A stretch of 33,301 bases of DNA from Thiomonas sp. (GTDB lineage: Bacteria > Pseudomonadota > Gammaproteobacteria > Burkholderiales > Burkholderiaceae_C). Below are positions 10,301 to 18,032 of this stretch, one piece after another; position 1 is the first letter of the stretch, and each line of letters opens with the position of its first letter. The translations under genes and the position numbers were made by a program. Location of the stretch: contig DAICZP010000042.1 of the NCBI GenBank assembly GCA_027311065.1, forward strand, positions 1 through 33,301, in the 5' to 3' direction. The notes beneath the pieces were generated by a model that saw nothing but the letters and a program-made list of their open reading frames with translations, searched no databases and was not told the origin of the DNA.

Positions 10301-12013
10301 TCAGTCCAGGCGAATGCGCCGGGTGGCAAGATCGTAGAGGCGTCGCCAGAAGAGTCGATTCACGAGCGTCACGTACAACGACATGATGCCCACGCCCAAG
10401 GCGATATCGGCACCACGACCGGCCGCGGTGGCCTGGCTGATGAAAGCACCGAGGCCGTCGGCCACCAGGGTCTTGTTGCCCCAGGTGACCACCTCGGCAA
10501 CGATGCTCGCGTTCCACGCTCCGCCGGAGGCTGTAATGGCACCGGTCAGGAAGCCGGGAAAAATGGCCGGCAGATACAGGCGCCGCCAGCGCAGCCAGCC
10601 ACGCACCCCGAGGTTGGTCGCCGCTTCGCGCATGTCGGTCGGAATGGCGGACGCTGCACCGACCACCGAGAACACGATGTACCACATGCTGCCCAGGATC
10701 ATCAAAGGTGCCGTCCACACATCCACGTTGAGGTGAAACCGGACGATCAACACGACAAACAGCGGAAACAGGAGATTGGCGGGAAACGCCGCGAGAAACT
10801 GCGCCAGGGGTTGCACTTTGCCCGCCCAGGCCGGTCGCAGCCCGATCCAGACGCTCACGGGGACCCAGACCAGCGAGGACATGACCACCAGCACGAACAC
10901 TTTCACCGCGGTGAGCACACCCAGCCAGATCACATGCCCGACGAGCGGCCAGCCGAAATCCCGCGGCAGCACCTCGCCCAGGCGCACCAGCGCCCAAAGC
11001 GAGAACACCACCAACACCGTGTAGAACACGCCGTCGCCCCAGCGCCGACGATCGACTGGCTGTTCCGGGCGGTCACCGACCTTGGGAAGCAGGCGCACGC
11101 TGATCTCCCACAAGGCGCGGGGAATGACGGCGAGCTGCTTGACCAACCGGGTGCGACGGAGGAAATTCAGCACGAACGATGACGGCGCTTCGGAGGCAAC
11201 CGTCATTTCAAGCTTGAATTTGTCAGCCCAGGCCACGATCGGGCGAAACAAGAGGGTGTCGTAGAGCAGGATGATGACGATCATCGCCCCGATGGCCCAG
11301 CCGATGGCCCCCAGATCGCGCGAAGCGATGGCCTGCGCGATGTAGGCGCCGATGCCCGGCACCGTCACCGTTTGCCCCGACACCGTGATGGCCTCCGACG
11401 CGACGACGAAGAACCATCCTCCCGACATGGACATCATGGTGTTCCACAGCAGCCCGGGCATGGAAAACGGCAATTCCAGCTTCCAGAATCGCTGCCAGGC
11501 GTTGAGGCGGTACAGCGTCGCGGCCTCCTGCAGATCGCGTGGGAGCGTCTTCATGCCCTGGTAGAGGCTGAAGGTCATATTCCATGCTTGCGAGGTGAAC
11601 ACGGCAAAGATGACCGCCATCTGCACGCCCCAGAGGCTGCCCGGGAACATGGCGATGAATCCGGTGACCGTCATGGACAAGTAGCCCAGGATCGGCACCG
11701 ACTGCAGCACGTCGAGCGCAGGAACGAGGACACGCTCGGCATAACGATTGTGCGCCGCGAGCCAGGCATAGACGACGGTAAACGTGAACGACACCACCAG
11801 TGCTGCCAGCATGCGCAGCACCGTGTAGAGTCCGTACGCGGGCAGCACGGTTGGTGACAGCGAAATGGGGATTGGCTGCCCCAGCCGATACGGCTGCGCC
11901 ATCTGGTGACCCGCGTGACTGATGATGAAGAACAGCGCGATGACCAGCGGCAGCGCGATCAGGTCACGACGGTTGGGGACCGGCAGGGGCAGGCGTTGCA
12001 GGCTGATGTGCAT
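10301..12013 (-). CDS. ABC transporter permease, two fused NitT/TauT-type membrane domains
   Basis: A 570-residue inner-membrane permease holding two BPD_transp_1 domains in one chain, so a single protein could replace the usual permease dimer. Each half carries an EAA coupling loop that docks on the ATPase: LPRDLQEAA around residues 157-165 and IPTDMREAA around 457-465, each followed by the usual hydrophobic proline-rich segment. A charged linker at roughly residues 275-325 separates the halves. An N-terminal helix near residues 18-32 precedes the first domain. The start chosen is the ATG at 12013; a TTG at 12058 would add 15 residues, and neither has a strong ribosome site. It is the first gene of the permease-ATPase-glycosyltransferase operon and diverges from the CDF gene. 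Confidence 0.86.
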   Translation of the reverse strand: MHISLQRLPLPVPNRRDLIALPLVIALFFIISHAGHQMAQPYRLGQPIPISLSPTVLPAYGLYTVLRMLAALVVSFTFTVVYAWLAAHNRYAERVLVPALDVLQSVPILGYLSMTVTGFIAMFPGSLWGVQMAVIFAVFTSQAWNMTFSLYQGMKTLPRDLQEAATLYRLNAWQRFWKLELPFSMPGLLWNTMMSMSGGWFFVVASEAITVSGQTVTVPGIGAYIAQAIASRDLGAIGWAIGAMIVIILLYDTLLFRPIVAWADKFKLEMTVASEAPSSFVLNFLRRTRLVKQLAVIPRALWEISVRLLPKVGDRPEQPVDRRRWGDGVFYTVLVVFSLWALVRLGEVLPRDFGWPLVGHVIWLGVLTAVKVFVLVVMSSLVWVPVSVWIGLRPAWAGKVQPLAQFLAAFPANLLFPLFVVLIVRFHLNVDVWTAPLMILGSMWYIVFSVVGAASAIPTDMREAATNLGVRGWLRWRRLYLPAIFPGFLTGAITASGGAWNASIVAEVVTWGNKTLVADGLGAFISQATAAGRGADIALGVGIMSLYVTLVNRLFWRRLYDLATRRIRLD

Positions 12014-12157
12014 TGCGGAGGCATGAACGAGCCGAAAACCGGCGAGAGCCAAGACCAATAGTCTATCGAGTCAATTGTGACGCTTCGGTGACGTTGCGTG
12101 AAACAACATGCCACCGCGGTCGCGCGCACAATTCGCGCATGTCCCGCTAACACATCC

Positions 12158-13052
12158 ATGTCCGCACGCCGCTACCTCCAGGTTTCGCTCGCCGCCTCGA
12201 TCGTCGTCGTCGCGGTCAAGCTGCTGGCGTGGAGACTCACCGGCTCGCTGGGCTTTCTCTCCGATGCCATGGAATCGGTGGCGAATGTGGCTGCCGCCGG
12301 TTTTGCGTTATGGATGATTCAAGTGGCCGGCCGTCCTCCGGATGCTGGCCACCCATATGGCCATTCAAAAGCAGAATACTTTTTACTTTTCCAGTGGGGC
12401 CGAGGGGCTTCTGATCGGTTCCGCCGCCGTGGCGATCATCGTCGAGGCGTCGCAACGGCTGATGGTGCCGCACCCGATCCGGGCCGTACCGGGCGGGGCG
12501 GCACTGATCATGCTGGCAAGCGGGTTGAATTGGGGTGTGGCGCGCTGGATGTTGCTTGGTGCGAGACGTTTGCGTTCGATCGCGCTCGAAGCCGACGCGC
12601 GTCACCTCATGGCCGATGTCTGGACCAGCGCGGGGGTCATCGCGGGTGTCATCCTGGTTCCACTGACGGGCTGGCTGTGGGTGGATTCGCTGGTGGGTTT
12701 CGCCGTGGCGCTGCACATCATGCGGGAGGCCTGGATTCTGGTGGCGCGTTCGGTCGACGGATTGATGGACGGCGCCCTGCCGAATGCGGACCTCGTGGCG
12801 GTGGAGCGGGTGCTGGAGCGGTTTCGGGACGCGGATGTCCGCTTCGACCACGTGCGCACGCGCCGCGCCGGCGCACGTCGCTTCGTCGGCATGCACATGC
12901 ATCTGCCGGCGCGATGGAGTCTGGCACGGGCGGCACAGCACCGGCGCGAGGTTGAACAAGCATTGCTTGACCACATGCCGGGTGTCAACGTGACCATTGA
13001 ACTGCTCCCGCAGGGTGAGGAAAGCGTCCAGGAAGGCCGTCCCCTCGCCTGA
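12158..13052 (+). pseudogene. Cation diffusion facilitator (CDF) transporter, frameshifted by a 7-bp tandem duplication
   Basis: CDF proteins export divalent metals such as Zn, Fe, Co or Mn in exchange for protons. The frame from the ATG at 12158 encodes the first 75 residues, including LSDAMES and HPYGHSKAEYF, and then runs into unrelated Arg/Gly-rich sequence to 12955. The rest of the family, starting SSGAEGLLIG and including HLMADVW with the family's metal-site His/Asp, continues in another frame to the TGA at 13052. The break falls exactly on TACTTTT repeated twice in tandem (12377-12383 and 12384-12390). Removing one copy gives HSKAEYF-SSGAEGLL and a normal protein of about 295 residues. 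As written the gene cannot make a full product, unless the repeat contracts in some cells or ribosomes shift frame. An internal ATG at 12342 could give only the C-terminal part. Confidence 0.88.
12377..12390 (+). repeat. Exact 7-bp tandem duplication causing frameshift
   Basis: TACTTTT occurs twice back to back. It sits inside the CDF gene at the conserved AEYF-SSGAE junction and adds seven bases, shifting the frame. Deleting either copy restores the family sequence perfectly. Confidence 0.93.
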
Positions 13053-13135
13053 GGGCGCGCGTGGCGTTGCCCGTCGAGGCGCCGGGCGGGCAGCTTACAC
13101 TTGGTGCCTTCATCAACGGCCAAGCTTTCGCAACC

Positions 13136-13390
13136 ATGCGTCAAGACGTCAAACAGGGCAGGCAACGCAACGTCCACCTGCAAGGGCTCGCGGGGGTCGC
13201 ACTGGCGCTGGTCGTGCTGGGGATCGTGCTGGGCTTGCTGCACCTGCGCCGCAACGGACTTCCCGTCGACCCGCCCGAACTTCAGATGGCCGCGACCTCG
13301 CCTTGCATGGTGCAAGCGATCACGGCAATGCGGGGCAAAACCATCACCTACGGCACGCTCGATCACATGCAGGCGCGCTGCAACCGCTGA
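13136..13390 (+). CDS. Small single-pass membrane protein, function unknown
   Basis: An 84-residue hypothetical protein. Residues about 16-36 (LQGLAGVALALVVLGIVLGL) form one transmembrane helix after a basic start (MRQDVKQGRQR), which predicts the short N-terminus in the cytoplasm. The C-terminal part of about 45 residues contains two cysteines (SPCMVQ and the QARCNR end), which could form a disulfide if it faces the periplasm. I do not recognise the family. The ATG at 13136 was chosen; a GTG at 13061 in the same frame would add 25 residues but has no better ribosome site. It lies between the CDF gene and the nucleosidase, same strand, with short gaps. Confidence 0.6.
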   Translation: MRQDVKQGRQRNVHLQGLAGVALALVVLGIVLGLLHLRRNGLPVDPPELQMAATSPCMVQAITAMRGKTITYGTLDHMQARCNR

Positions 13391-13437
13391 CGCGCCGGGC
13401 CTGTCTTTCCTGGTCTGATTCCTCTTCGCAACACGAC

Positions 13438-14208
13438 ATGGTCTCCCCGGCACGCATCGGCATTCTCAGCGCCCTCAAGGCCGAGCAGCAACAGCTCCTC
13501 AGTCGCCTGCTGCTCACCCGCCCAGCGCAAATCCAGGGCCAACGCGCCTACCATCGTGGGCGCCTGCACGGACATGAGGTGGTGATGGTGCTCTCGGGAA
13601 TCGGCAAGGTGGCCGCCGCGACCAGCGCGGCCTGCCTCATCGCCGAGTTCGGCTGCGGCGTCTTGTTGTTCACCGGCACCGCAGGCGGGCTGGGCGAACA
13701 CGTCGCCATCGGGGACATCGTGGTCGCCGACAGCTTGCTGCAGCATGATCTGGATGCCTCCCCACTGTTTCCGCGCTTCGAGGTTCCGCTGACCGGCCGC
13801 AGCCGCTTCGGCACCGATGCAGCCTGGACTGATCGCCTGCAGCGCGGTGCCGAGGCCGCGCTATCCGAGACCGTGGCGGATGCGGCAGGGCGCGCGCGCC
13901 TGGAACTGTTCGGGATTCAAACTCCTCGTGTCCATCGCGGCCTGCTGATCAGCGGAGACCGGTTCGTGAACGGCCAGGATCAGGCCCATGCGCTGCGCGC
14001 ACTTCTGCCGGACGCGCTCGCCGTCGACATGGAAAGCGCTGCCGTGGCACAGGTCTGCGCCGATCACCGCGTGCCATTCGCGGCGGTACGCAGCATCTCT
14101 GACCGCGCGGATGCAACGGCCCACACCGACTTCGACCGCTTTACCGCGCAACTGGCGCGTCACTACAGCGACATCATCGTGGCAAGCGCTCTGCGGCAGA
14201 TTGATTGA
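13438..14208 (+). CDS. mtnN: 5'-methylthioadenosine/S-adenosylhomocysteine nucleosidase family protein
   Basis: A 256-residue cytoplasmic nucleosidase of the MTA/SAH (Pfs) family, which cleaves adenine from methylthioadenosine and S-adenosylhomocysteine in the methyl cycle. The family landmarks are present: GILSALKAEQ with Glu16 in the position of the E. coli general-acid-side Glu12, GIGKV at 54-58, FTGTAGG at 78-84, AVDMESAA with Glu199 matching Glu174, and ISDRAD with Asp222 matching the catalytic Asp197. It is about 25 residues longer than E. coli MtnN, mostly from a longer middle loop. The frame is open far upstream, but family similarity begins only at MVSPARIGIL, so the ATG at 13438 is taken. 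The 3' end overlaps the convergent methyltransferase gene by 35 bases. Some relatives act on other nucleosides, so exact substrate is inferred. Confidence 0.87.
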   Translation: MVSPARIGILSALKAEQQQLLSRLLLTRPAQIQGQRAYHRGRLHGHEVVMVLSGIGKVAAATSAACLIAEFGCGVLLFTGTAGGLGEHVAIGDIVVADSLLQHDLDASPLFPRFEVPLTGRSRFGTDAAWTDRLQRGAEAALSETVADAAGRARLELFGIQTPRVHRGLLISGDRFVNGQDQAHALRALLPDALAVDMESAAVAQVCADHRVPFAAVRSISDRADATAHTDFDRFTAQLARHYSDIIVASALRQID

Positions 14209-15406
14209 CAGCAGGATGTTCAGCGGGCTTGCGCTGCGGTCGTCCCGCCACCAGCGAAAAAGTGAACAACCTGCACTCGATGGGGCCGTTGTACACGACG
14301 TGGCGGCGCGCCGGCTTCAAACGCAGGGCGCGATCACCTTGCAGATCAGCCAGCAGCAGCGCCGCGTTCCAGCCTGTGAACCGTTGCTTGAGGACATCGC
14401 CGAGCCGCGGCAGGAAATCATCGGACGCGCGCCCCTTGGCCTCGATACGTTCCGAGTAAGGCGGGTTGGCCACCAGGTACGCCGCCTGCCCCGGCAAAGG
14501 CGTCGCCGGGGCGGTCGCATCCATCACGTCGGCCTGACCAAACGTGATGGCGTTCTCGACCCCGGCGCGACGGGCGTTTTCCTGCGCGAGTTGCACCATG
14601 CGCGGGTCGATGTCCGAGGCCATGATCGGGAAGGGAGGCGGGCAGCGTAACGCCTGTGCCTCCGCACGCATGGCGCGCCATGCCTCCTGATCGAAGCCGG
14701 CAAGGCGCTCGAATCCGAACGCACGCTGAAGCCCGGGCGCGACCTGGCAGGCCACGCAGGCGGCCTCGATGGCAATGGTCCCCGCTCCGCACATCGGATC
14801 GAACAGCAGGCTCTGCGGAGTCCAGCCCGCCAACCGCAGCAGGCCCGCGGCCATGTTTTCCTTCAAGGGTGCGCCCCCATGGGCGGTTCGCCAGCCGCGT
14901 TTGAACAAAGGCTCGCCGGACGTATCCAGATAGAGAAGCGCTTGGGTTGCCGACAGGTGCACGTGGATACGAACATCCGGATGTTCGCGGTCGACGTCGG
15001 GACGCTCCTGACCACGCAGGCGGAAGTGATCGCAGACACCATCCTTTGCACGCAACGCCGCGAAGTGCAGACTTTCCAGCGGCGAATGCTCGGCGGTGAC
15101 ATCGACCCTGATGGTGCGCGAAGCATCGAACCACGTTGACCACGGCTGCTTCAAGGCCAGCCGGTACACGTCGTCGGCATGCGCCACCGGAGCCGCGGCG
15201 AGGTTCAGCAGCACCCGCGATGGAATACGCGAATACAGGTTCATCCGCATCACATCGTCGAGCGTACCGCGTACGGGCACGCCGCTGGGAACCGGATCGA
15301 GCACACGCAGGGTTGAGGAACCAAGTCCGCGTAGTTCGTCGGCGAGCGCGGGCTCGAGGCCGCGGGGGCAGGGAAGAAACAGTGTGTACTGGTGCGGGGT
15401 CGACAT
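14174..15406 (-). CDS. THUMP-domain RlmL-like 23S rRNA guanine-N2 methyltransferase
   Basis: A 410-residue SAM-dependent RNA methyltransferase. It matches the N-terminal (RlmL) half of the E. coli RlmKL fusion, which makes m2G2445 in 23S rRNA; the RlmK half is absent, as in many betaproteobacteria. The beginning FLPCPRGLEPALADEL is the usual family start, a THUMP RNA-binding domain covers roughly residues 55-165, the SAM loop is DPMCGAGTIAIEAA at 203-216, and the catalytic motif NPPYSERI starts at 314. The frame is open another 98 codons upstream inside gshB, but similarity begins at MSTPHQYTLF, so the ATG at 15406 is used; it begins 25 bases after the gshB stop. Target base is inferred from the family. 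The last 35 bases overlap mtnN on the other strand. Confidence 0.87.
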   Translation of the reverse strand: MSTPHQYTLFLPCPRGLEPALADELRGLGSSTLRVLDPVPSGVPVRGTLDDVMRMNLYSRIPSRVLLNLAAAPVAHADDVYRLALKQPWSTWFDASRTIRVDVTAEHSPLESLHFAALRAKDGVCDHFRLRGQERPDVDREHPDVRIHVHLSATQALLYLDTSGEPLFKRGWRTAHGGAPLKENMAAGLLRLAGWTPQSLLFDPMCGAGTIAIEAACVACQVAPGLQRAFGFERLAGFDQEAWRAMRAEAQALRCPPPFPIMASDIDPRMVQLAQENARRAGVENAITFGQADVMDATAPATPLPGQAAYLVANPPYSERIEAKGRASDDFLPRLGDVLKQRFTGWNAALLLADLQGDRALRLKPARRHVVYNGPIECRLFTFSLVAGRPQRKPAEHPAVNQSAAERLPR

Positions 15407-15431
15407 CAGGAATGTGGAAAAACCTTGTGGC

Positions 15432-16406
15432 TCAAGCTGGCGCGCGCAACTTCGCACACAGCGCATCGATGAACATCGCAGCCACGTCGAACCCGGACTG
15501 ATCGCGGATCTCGACAAAGCACGTCGGACTGGTGACGTTGATTTCGGTGAGACGGTCGCCGATGACGTCAATGCCAACCAGCAACAGCCCGCGTGCCGCC
15601 AATTCGGGGCCGACATGCGCGACGATGGCGGCTTCCGCCTTGCCCAGGGGCTGCGCCACGCCCAGCCCGCCAGCAGCCAGGTTGCCACGGGTTTCGCCAT
15701 GCTGCGGAATGCGCGCCAGCATCCACGGCACCGCCTGGCCGTCGATCAGAATCACGCGCTTGTCACCAGCAATGATCTCGGGCACGAACCGTTGCGCCAT
15801 GATGGTGTGGCGGCCATGGTCGGTGAGCATTTCGAGGGTGACGTTGAGGTTCGCGGCCGGTGCGTCTTCGCTGCGCAGGCGAAAGACGCCGGCTCCGCCC
15901 ATGCCGTCGAGTGGCTTCACGATGACGTCCCGCTGCTCGAGCGCGAACTCCCGCAACGCCGCCGGGTCACGACTGACCAGCGTGGATGGTATATGCGCCG
16001 GCCACTCGAGAATGGCCAGCTTTTCGGGATGGTCGCGCAGGGCGCGGGGTCGGTTGAACACGCGCGCACCTTCACGCTCAGCCTGCTCGAGCATGTGGGT
16101 GGCATTGAAGTATTCGGCGTCGAACGGCGGGTCCTTGCGCATCAGCACGACGTCGAAATCCCGCACAGCGCGCTCGAGCTGCTCGATTTCGACAAACCAC
16201 TGATGACCTCGGTCGACCACGTCCAGGTGGCGGCACCGCGCGCGCACCGCGCCGGCGTCAGGACCGCCCCCACGCCACTGCAGGTGGCGTGGCTCGCAAG
16301 CCCACACGCCGATACCCCGGCGTGCCGCCTCGCGCATCATGGCGAGCGTGGAATCCTTTTTCGGATTGAAGGTCTCGACCGGATCGGCCACAAACAGCAG
16401 GTTCAT
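15432..16406 (-). CDS. gshB: Glutathione synthetase
   Basis: Joins gamma-glutamylcysteine and glycine with ATP to make glutathione, the second step of the pathway. The protein is 324 residues, against 316 in E. coli. Visible motifs are MRKDPPFD at 89-96, the ATP-grasp loop VKPLDGMGGAGVF at 163-175, GETRGNLAAGG at 237-247 and the metal-site EINVTSPT at 288-295. The ATG at 16406 overlaps the gshA stop as ATGA, so translation is coupled. A longer open frame inside gshA was rejected because the family begins at MNLLFVADP. The operon order gshA-gshB-methyltransferase means glutathione synthesis is made from one transcript. Confidence 0.97.
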   Translation of the reverse strand: MNLLFVADPVETFNPKKDSTLAMMREAARRGIGVWACEPRHLQWRGGGPDAGAVRARCRHLDVVDRGHQWFVEIEQLERAVRDFDVVLMRKDPPFDAEYFNATHMLEQAEREGARVFNRPRALRDHPEKLAILEWPAHIPSTLVSRDPAALREFALEQRDVIVKPLDGMGGAGVFRLRSEDAPAANLNVTLEMLTDHGRHTIMAQRFVPEIIAGDKRVILIDGQAVPWMLARIPQHGETRGNLAAGGLGVAQPLGKAEAAIVAHVGPELAARGLLLVGIDVIGDRLTEINVTSPTCFVEIRDQSGFDVAAMFIDALCAKLRAPA

Positions 16407-17695
16407 GTAGCTTCGGCCTCCGGATCGGTGCGCTCGAGCTCGTAGCTGGCAGCCACCAGTGCCAGGCGCGCGATCACCCCGTACATGTAAAAGCGGTTCG
16501 GGCCGCTGGTCCCCGGCCGCGCCTCCGGGTTGGTGACGTTGAACTGTTCCTCGAATGCAAGAGGCACGAAGTGCATCCCGGGGGAGTTGAGATTCTCGCT
16601 GGGACCACGGTCGGTATGCACGCGGTAGAACCCGCCGACGACATAACGATCCATCATGTACACGACCGGCTCGCACACCGCTTCCTGCAGGCGCTCGATG
16701 CTCGGCACCCCTTCCTGGACGATGACCTCGCGGACTTCCATACCTTCTTTCACCACGCTCATCTTGTTGCGGGTTCGGCGGTTGAGATCCCGCATCTCAG
16801 CAGCGTCGTGCACCATCATCACGCCCATGCCATAGGTCCCCGCATCCGCCTTCACGGCGACGAACGGCTTTTCATGGATCCCGTATTCCTTGTACTTGCG
16901 ACGGACCTTCCCGAGAATCTGGTCGACGGCGTCAGCCAGCGCTTCCTCGCCTTGGCGTTCCTGGAAGTCAATGTCCCCGCACTGGGTGAAATAGGGGTTC
17001 AGCATCCAGGGATCGACGCCAATGAGCTTGGCGAAGCGCTTGACCACCGCATCGTAGCTACGGAAATGCGTTGTCTTGCGACGCGTTTTCCAGCCCGCAT
17101 GCAAAGGTGGCAGCAAATATTGCTCATACAACCCTTCCAGCGCGGAGGGCACGCCGGACGACAGATCGTTGTTGAGGAGAATCGTGCAGGGATCGAAATC
17201 CTTGGTGCCCAGACGGTGCTTTTCGCGCACCAGCGGCTCCAGGAGCAGCGCACTTCCGTTGGGGAGGTCGACGCTGCGCGGCTCCGTGATGGTGTCATCC
17301 ACCGTGCCGACATGGACGTTCAGGCCTGCCTGGTGAAAAATCTGGGTCAAGCGCCCGAGGTTCTCCAGGTAGAAGGTGTTGCGTGTGTGCTTTTCCGGGA
17401 TCAGCAACAGCCCCTTGGCCTCGGGGCAGATTTTCTCGATTGCCGCCATGGCCGCCTGCACCGCCAGCGGCAGCATGTCCTCGGACAGGTTGTTCCAGCC
17501 CCCGGGGAAGAGATTGGTATCGACGGGCGCGAGCTTGAATCCGCCGTTGCGAAGGTCAACCGACGCGTAAAACGGCGGTGAGTGCTCCATCCATTCAAGC
17601 CTGAACCAGCGTTCGATCGCGGGCTGCGCTTCCAGGATGCGTTGTTCGAGTTCGAGGACCGGACCGCTGTCGGTCGAGACGAGATGAGGAATCAT
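16403..17695 (-). CDS. gshA: Glutamate-cysteine ligase, proteobacterial ATP-grasp (Acidithiobacillus/Burkholderiales) type
   Basis: Makes gamma-glutamylcysteine from glutamate, cysteine and ATP, the first and usually rate-limiting step of glutathione synthesis. The 430-residue protein belongs to the GshA family first noted in Acidithiobacillus ferrooxidans, unrelated in sequence to E. coli GshA. Recognisable segments are FYASVDLRNGGFKLAPVDTNLFPGG around residues 42-66, LLIPEKHTRNTFY, KADAGTYGMGV near 285-295 (ATP-grasp loop) and GGFYRVHTDRGPSENLNSPG near the C-terminus. The ATG at 17695 fits the family start; the ribosome site is weak. It is the first gene of the gshA-gshB operon, and its promoter should lie in the 250 bases upstream, where I cannot identify one with confidence. 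Confidence 0.95.
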   Translation of the reverse strand: MIPHLVSTDSGPVLELEQRILEAQPAIERWFRLEWMEHSPPFYASVDLRNGGFKLAPVDTNLFPGGWNNLSEDMLPLAVQAAMAAIEKICPEAKGLLLIPEKHTRNTFYLENLGRLTQIFHQAGLNVHVGTVDDTITEPRSVDLPNGSALLLEPLVREKHRLGTKDFDPCTILLNNDLSSGVPSALEGLYEQYLLPPLHAGWKTRRKTTHFRSYDAVVKRFAKLIGVDPWMLNPYFTQCGDIDFQERQGEEALADAVDQILGKVRRKYKEYGIHEKPFVAVKADAGTYGMGVMMVHDAAEMRDLNRRTRNKMSVVKEGMEVREVIVQEGVPSIERLQEAVCEPVVYMMDRYVVGGFYRVHTDRGPSENLNSPGMHFVPLAFEEQFNVTNPEARPGTSGPNRFYMYGVIARLALVAASYELERTDPEAEAT

Positions 17696-17943
17696 GCCGG
17701 TTCGTGCCTATGTGGACGACCAACTGGAACGCGAACGGTGCGACTGCCCATGCGCAACCAGATGGTGCAAATGCAGAGATTGTGGCAGAGCGCCGCGAAT
17801 CCTGCCCCGCAATGCGCTGGCGTGCAGCGCCGTGCGACGCCTCCGCGCCCGGGTGGCGAGCCTCCGGCGGCCGTTGTCCGCCCGTATGCCAAATCGTTGA
17901 TTTTTCGACGTTGCGTACTAGAAACATGATCGCGTGGCGACAC
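17696..17943. other. Intergenic region between gshA and the amtB terminator
   Basis: Together with the terminator and the stretch up to the amtB stop this gap is 337 bases without a convincing gene. Short open frames on both strands have no ribosome site and arginine/cysteine-rich, random-looking translations. It should contain the gshA promoter on the minus strand, but no good -35/-10 pair stands out. Confidence 0.5.
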
Positions 17944-17968
17944 AAAAAAGCCCGGCTCGAGGCCGGGC
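17944..17968 (-). terminator. Rho-independent terminator of the porin-glnK-amtB operon
   Basis: Read on the minus strand, GCCCGGC and GCCGGGC form a perfect 7-bp GC stem with a five-base loop (arms 17950-17956 and 17962-17968), followed by six T (17949 down to 17944). It lies 65 bases after the amtB stop, in the correct orientation, and separates amtB from gshA transcription. Confidence 0.9.
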
Positions 17969-18032
17969 GCAATATCCGCTGGAGATGATCCGGAGCGCTG
18001 GGTTCGCCCCGGATCACAGCACGATTCCCGAA

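Noticed and set aside
9887-11182. 431-codon open frame on the plus strand opposite the ABC genes
   Set aside because: It is the antisense shadow of the permease and ATPase; the translation is rich in His, Gln and Arg with no family resemblance, typical of GC-rich antisense frames.
12377-12390. Programmed ribosomal frameshifting as explanation of the CDF break
   Set aside because: No slippery heptamer with a downstream structure was evident, and CDF genes are not known to use it; a simple tandem duplication explains the break exactly.
12997-13437. Upstream extension of the nucleosidase frame
   Set aside because: The frame is open by chance through the small membrane protein and the CDF end; similarity to the family starts only at the ATG at 13438.
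15701-16676. Longer N-terminus for gshB reaching into gshA (to 16676)
   Set aside because: The extra 90 codons lie inside gshA in another frame, and the family start MNLLFVADP with the ATGA overlap explains the true start.
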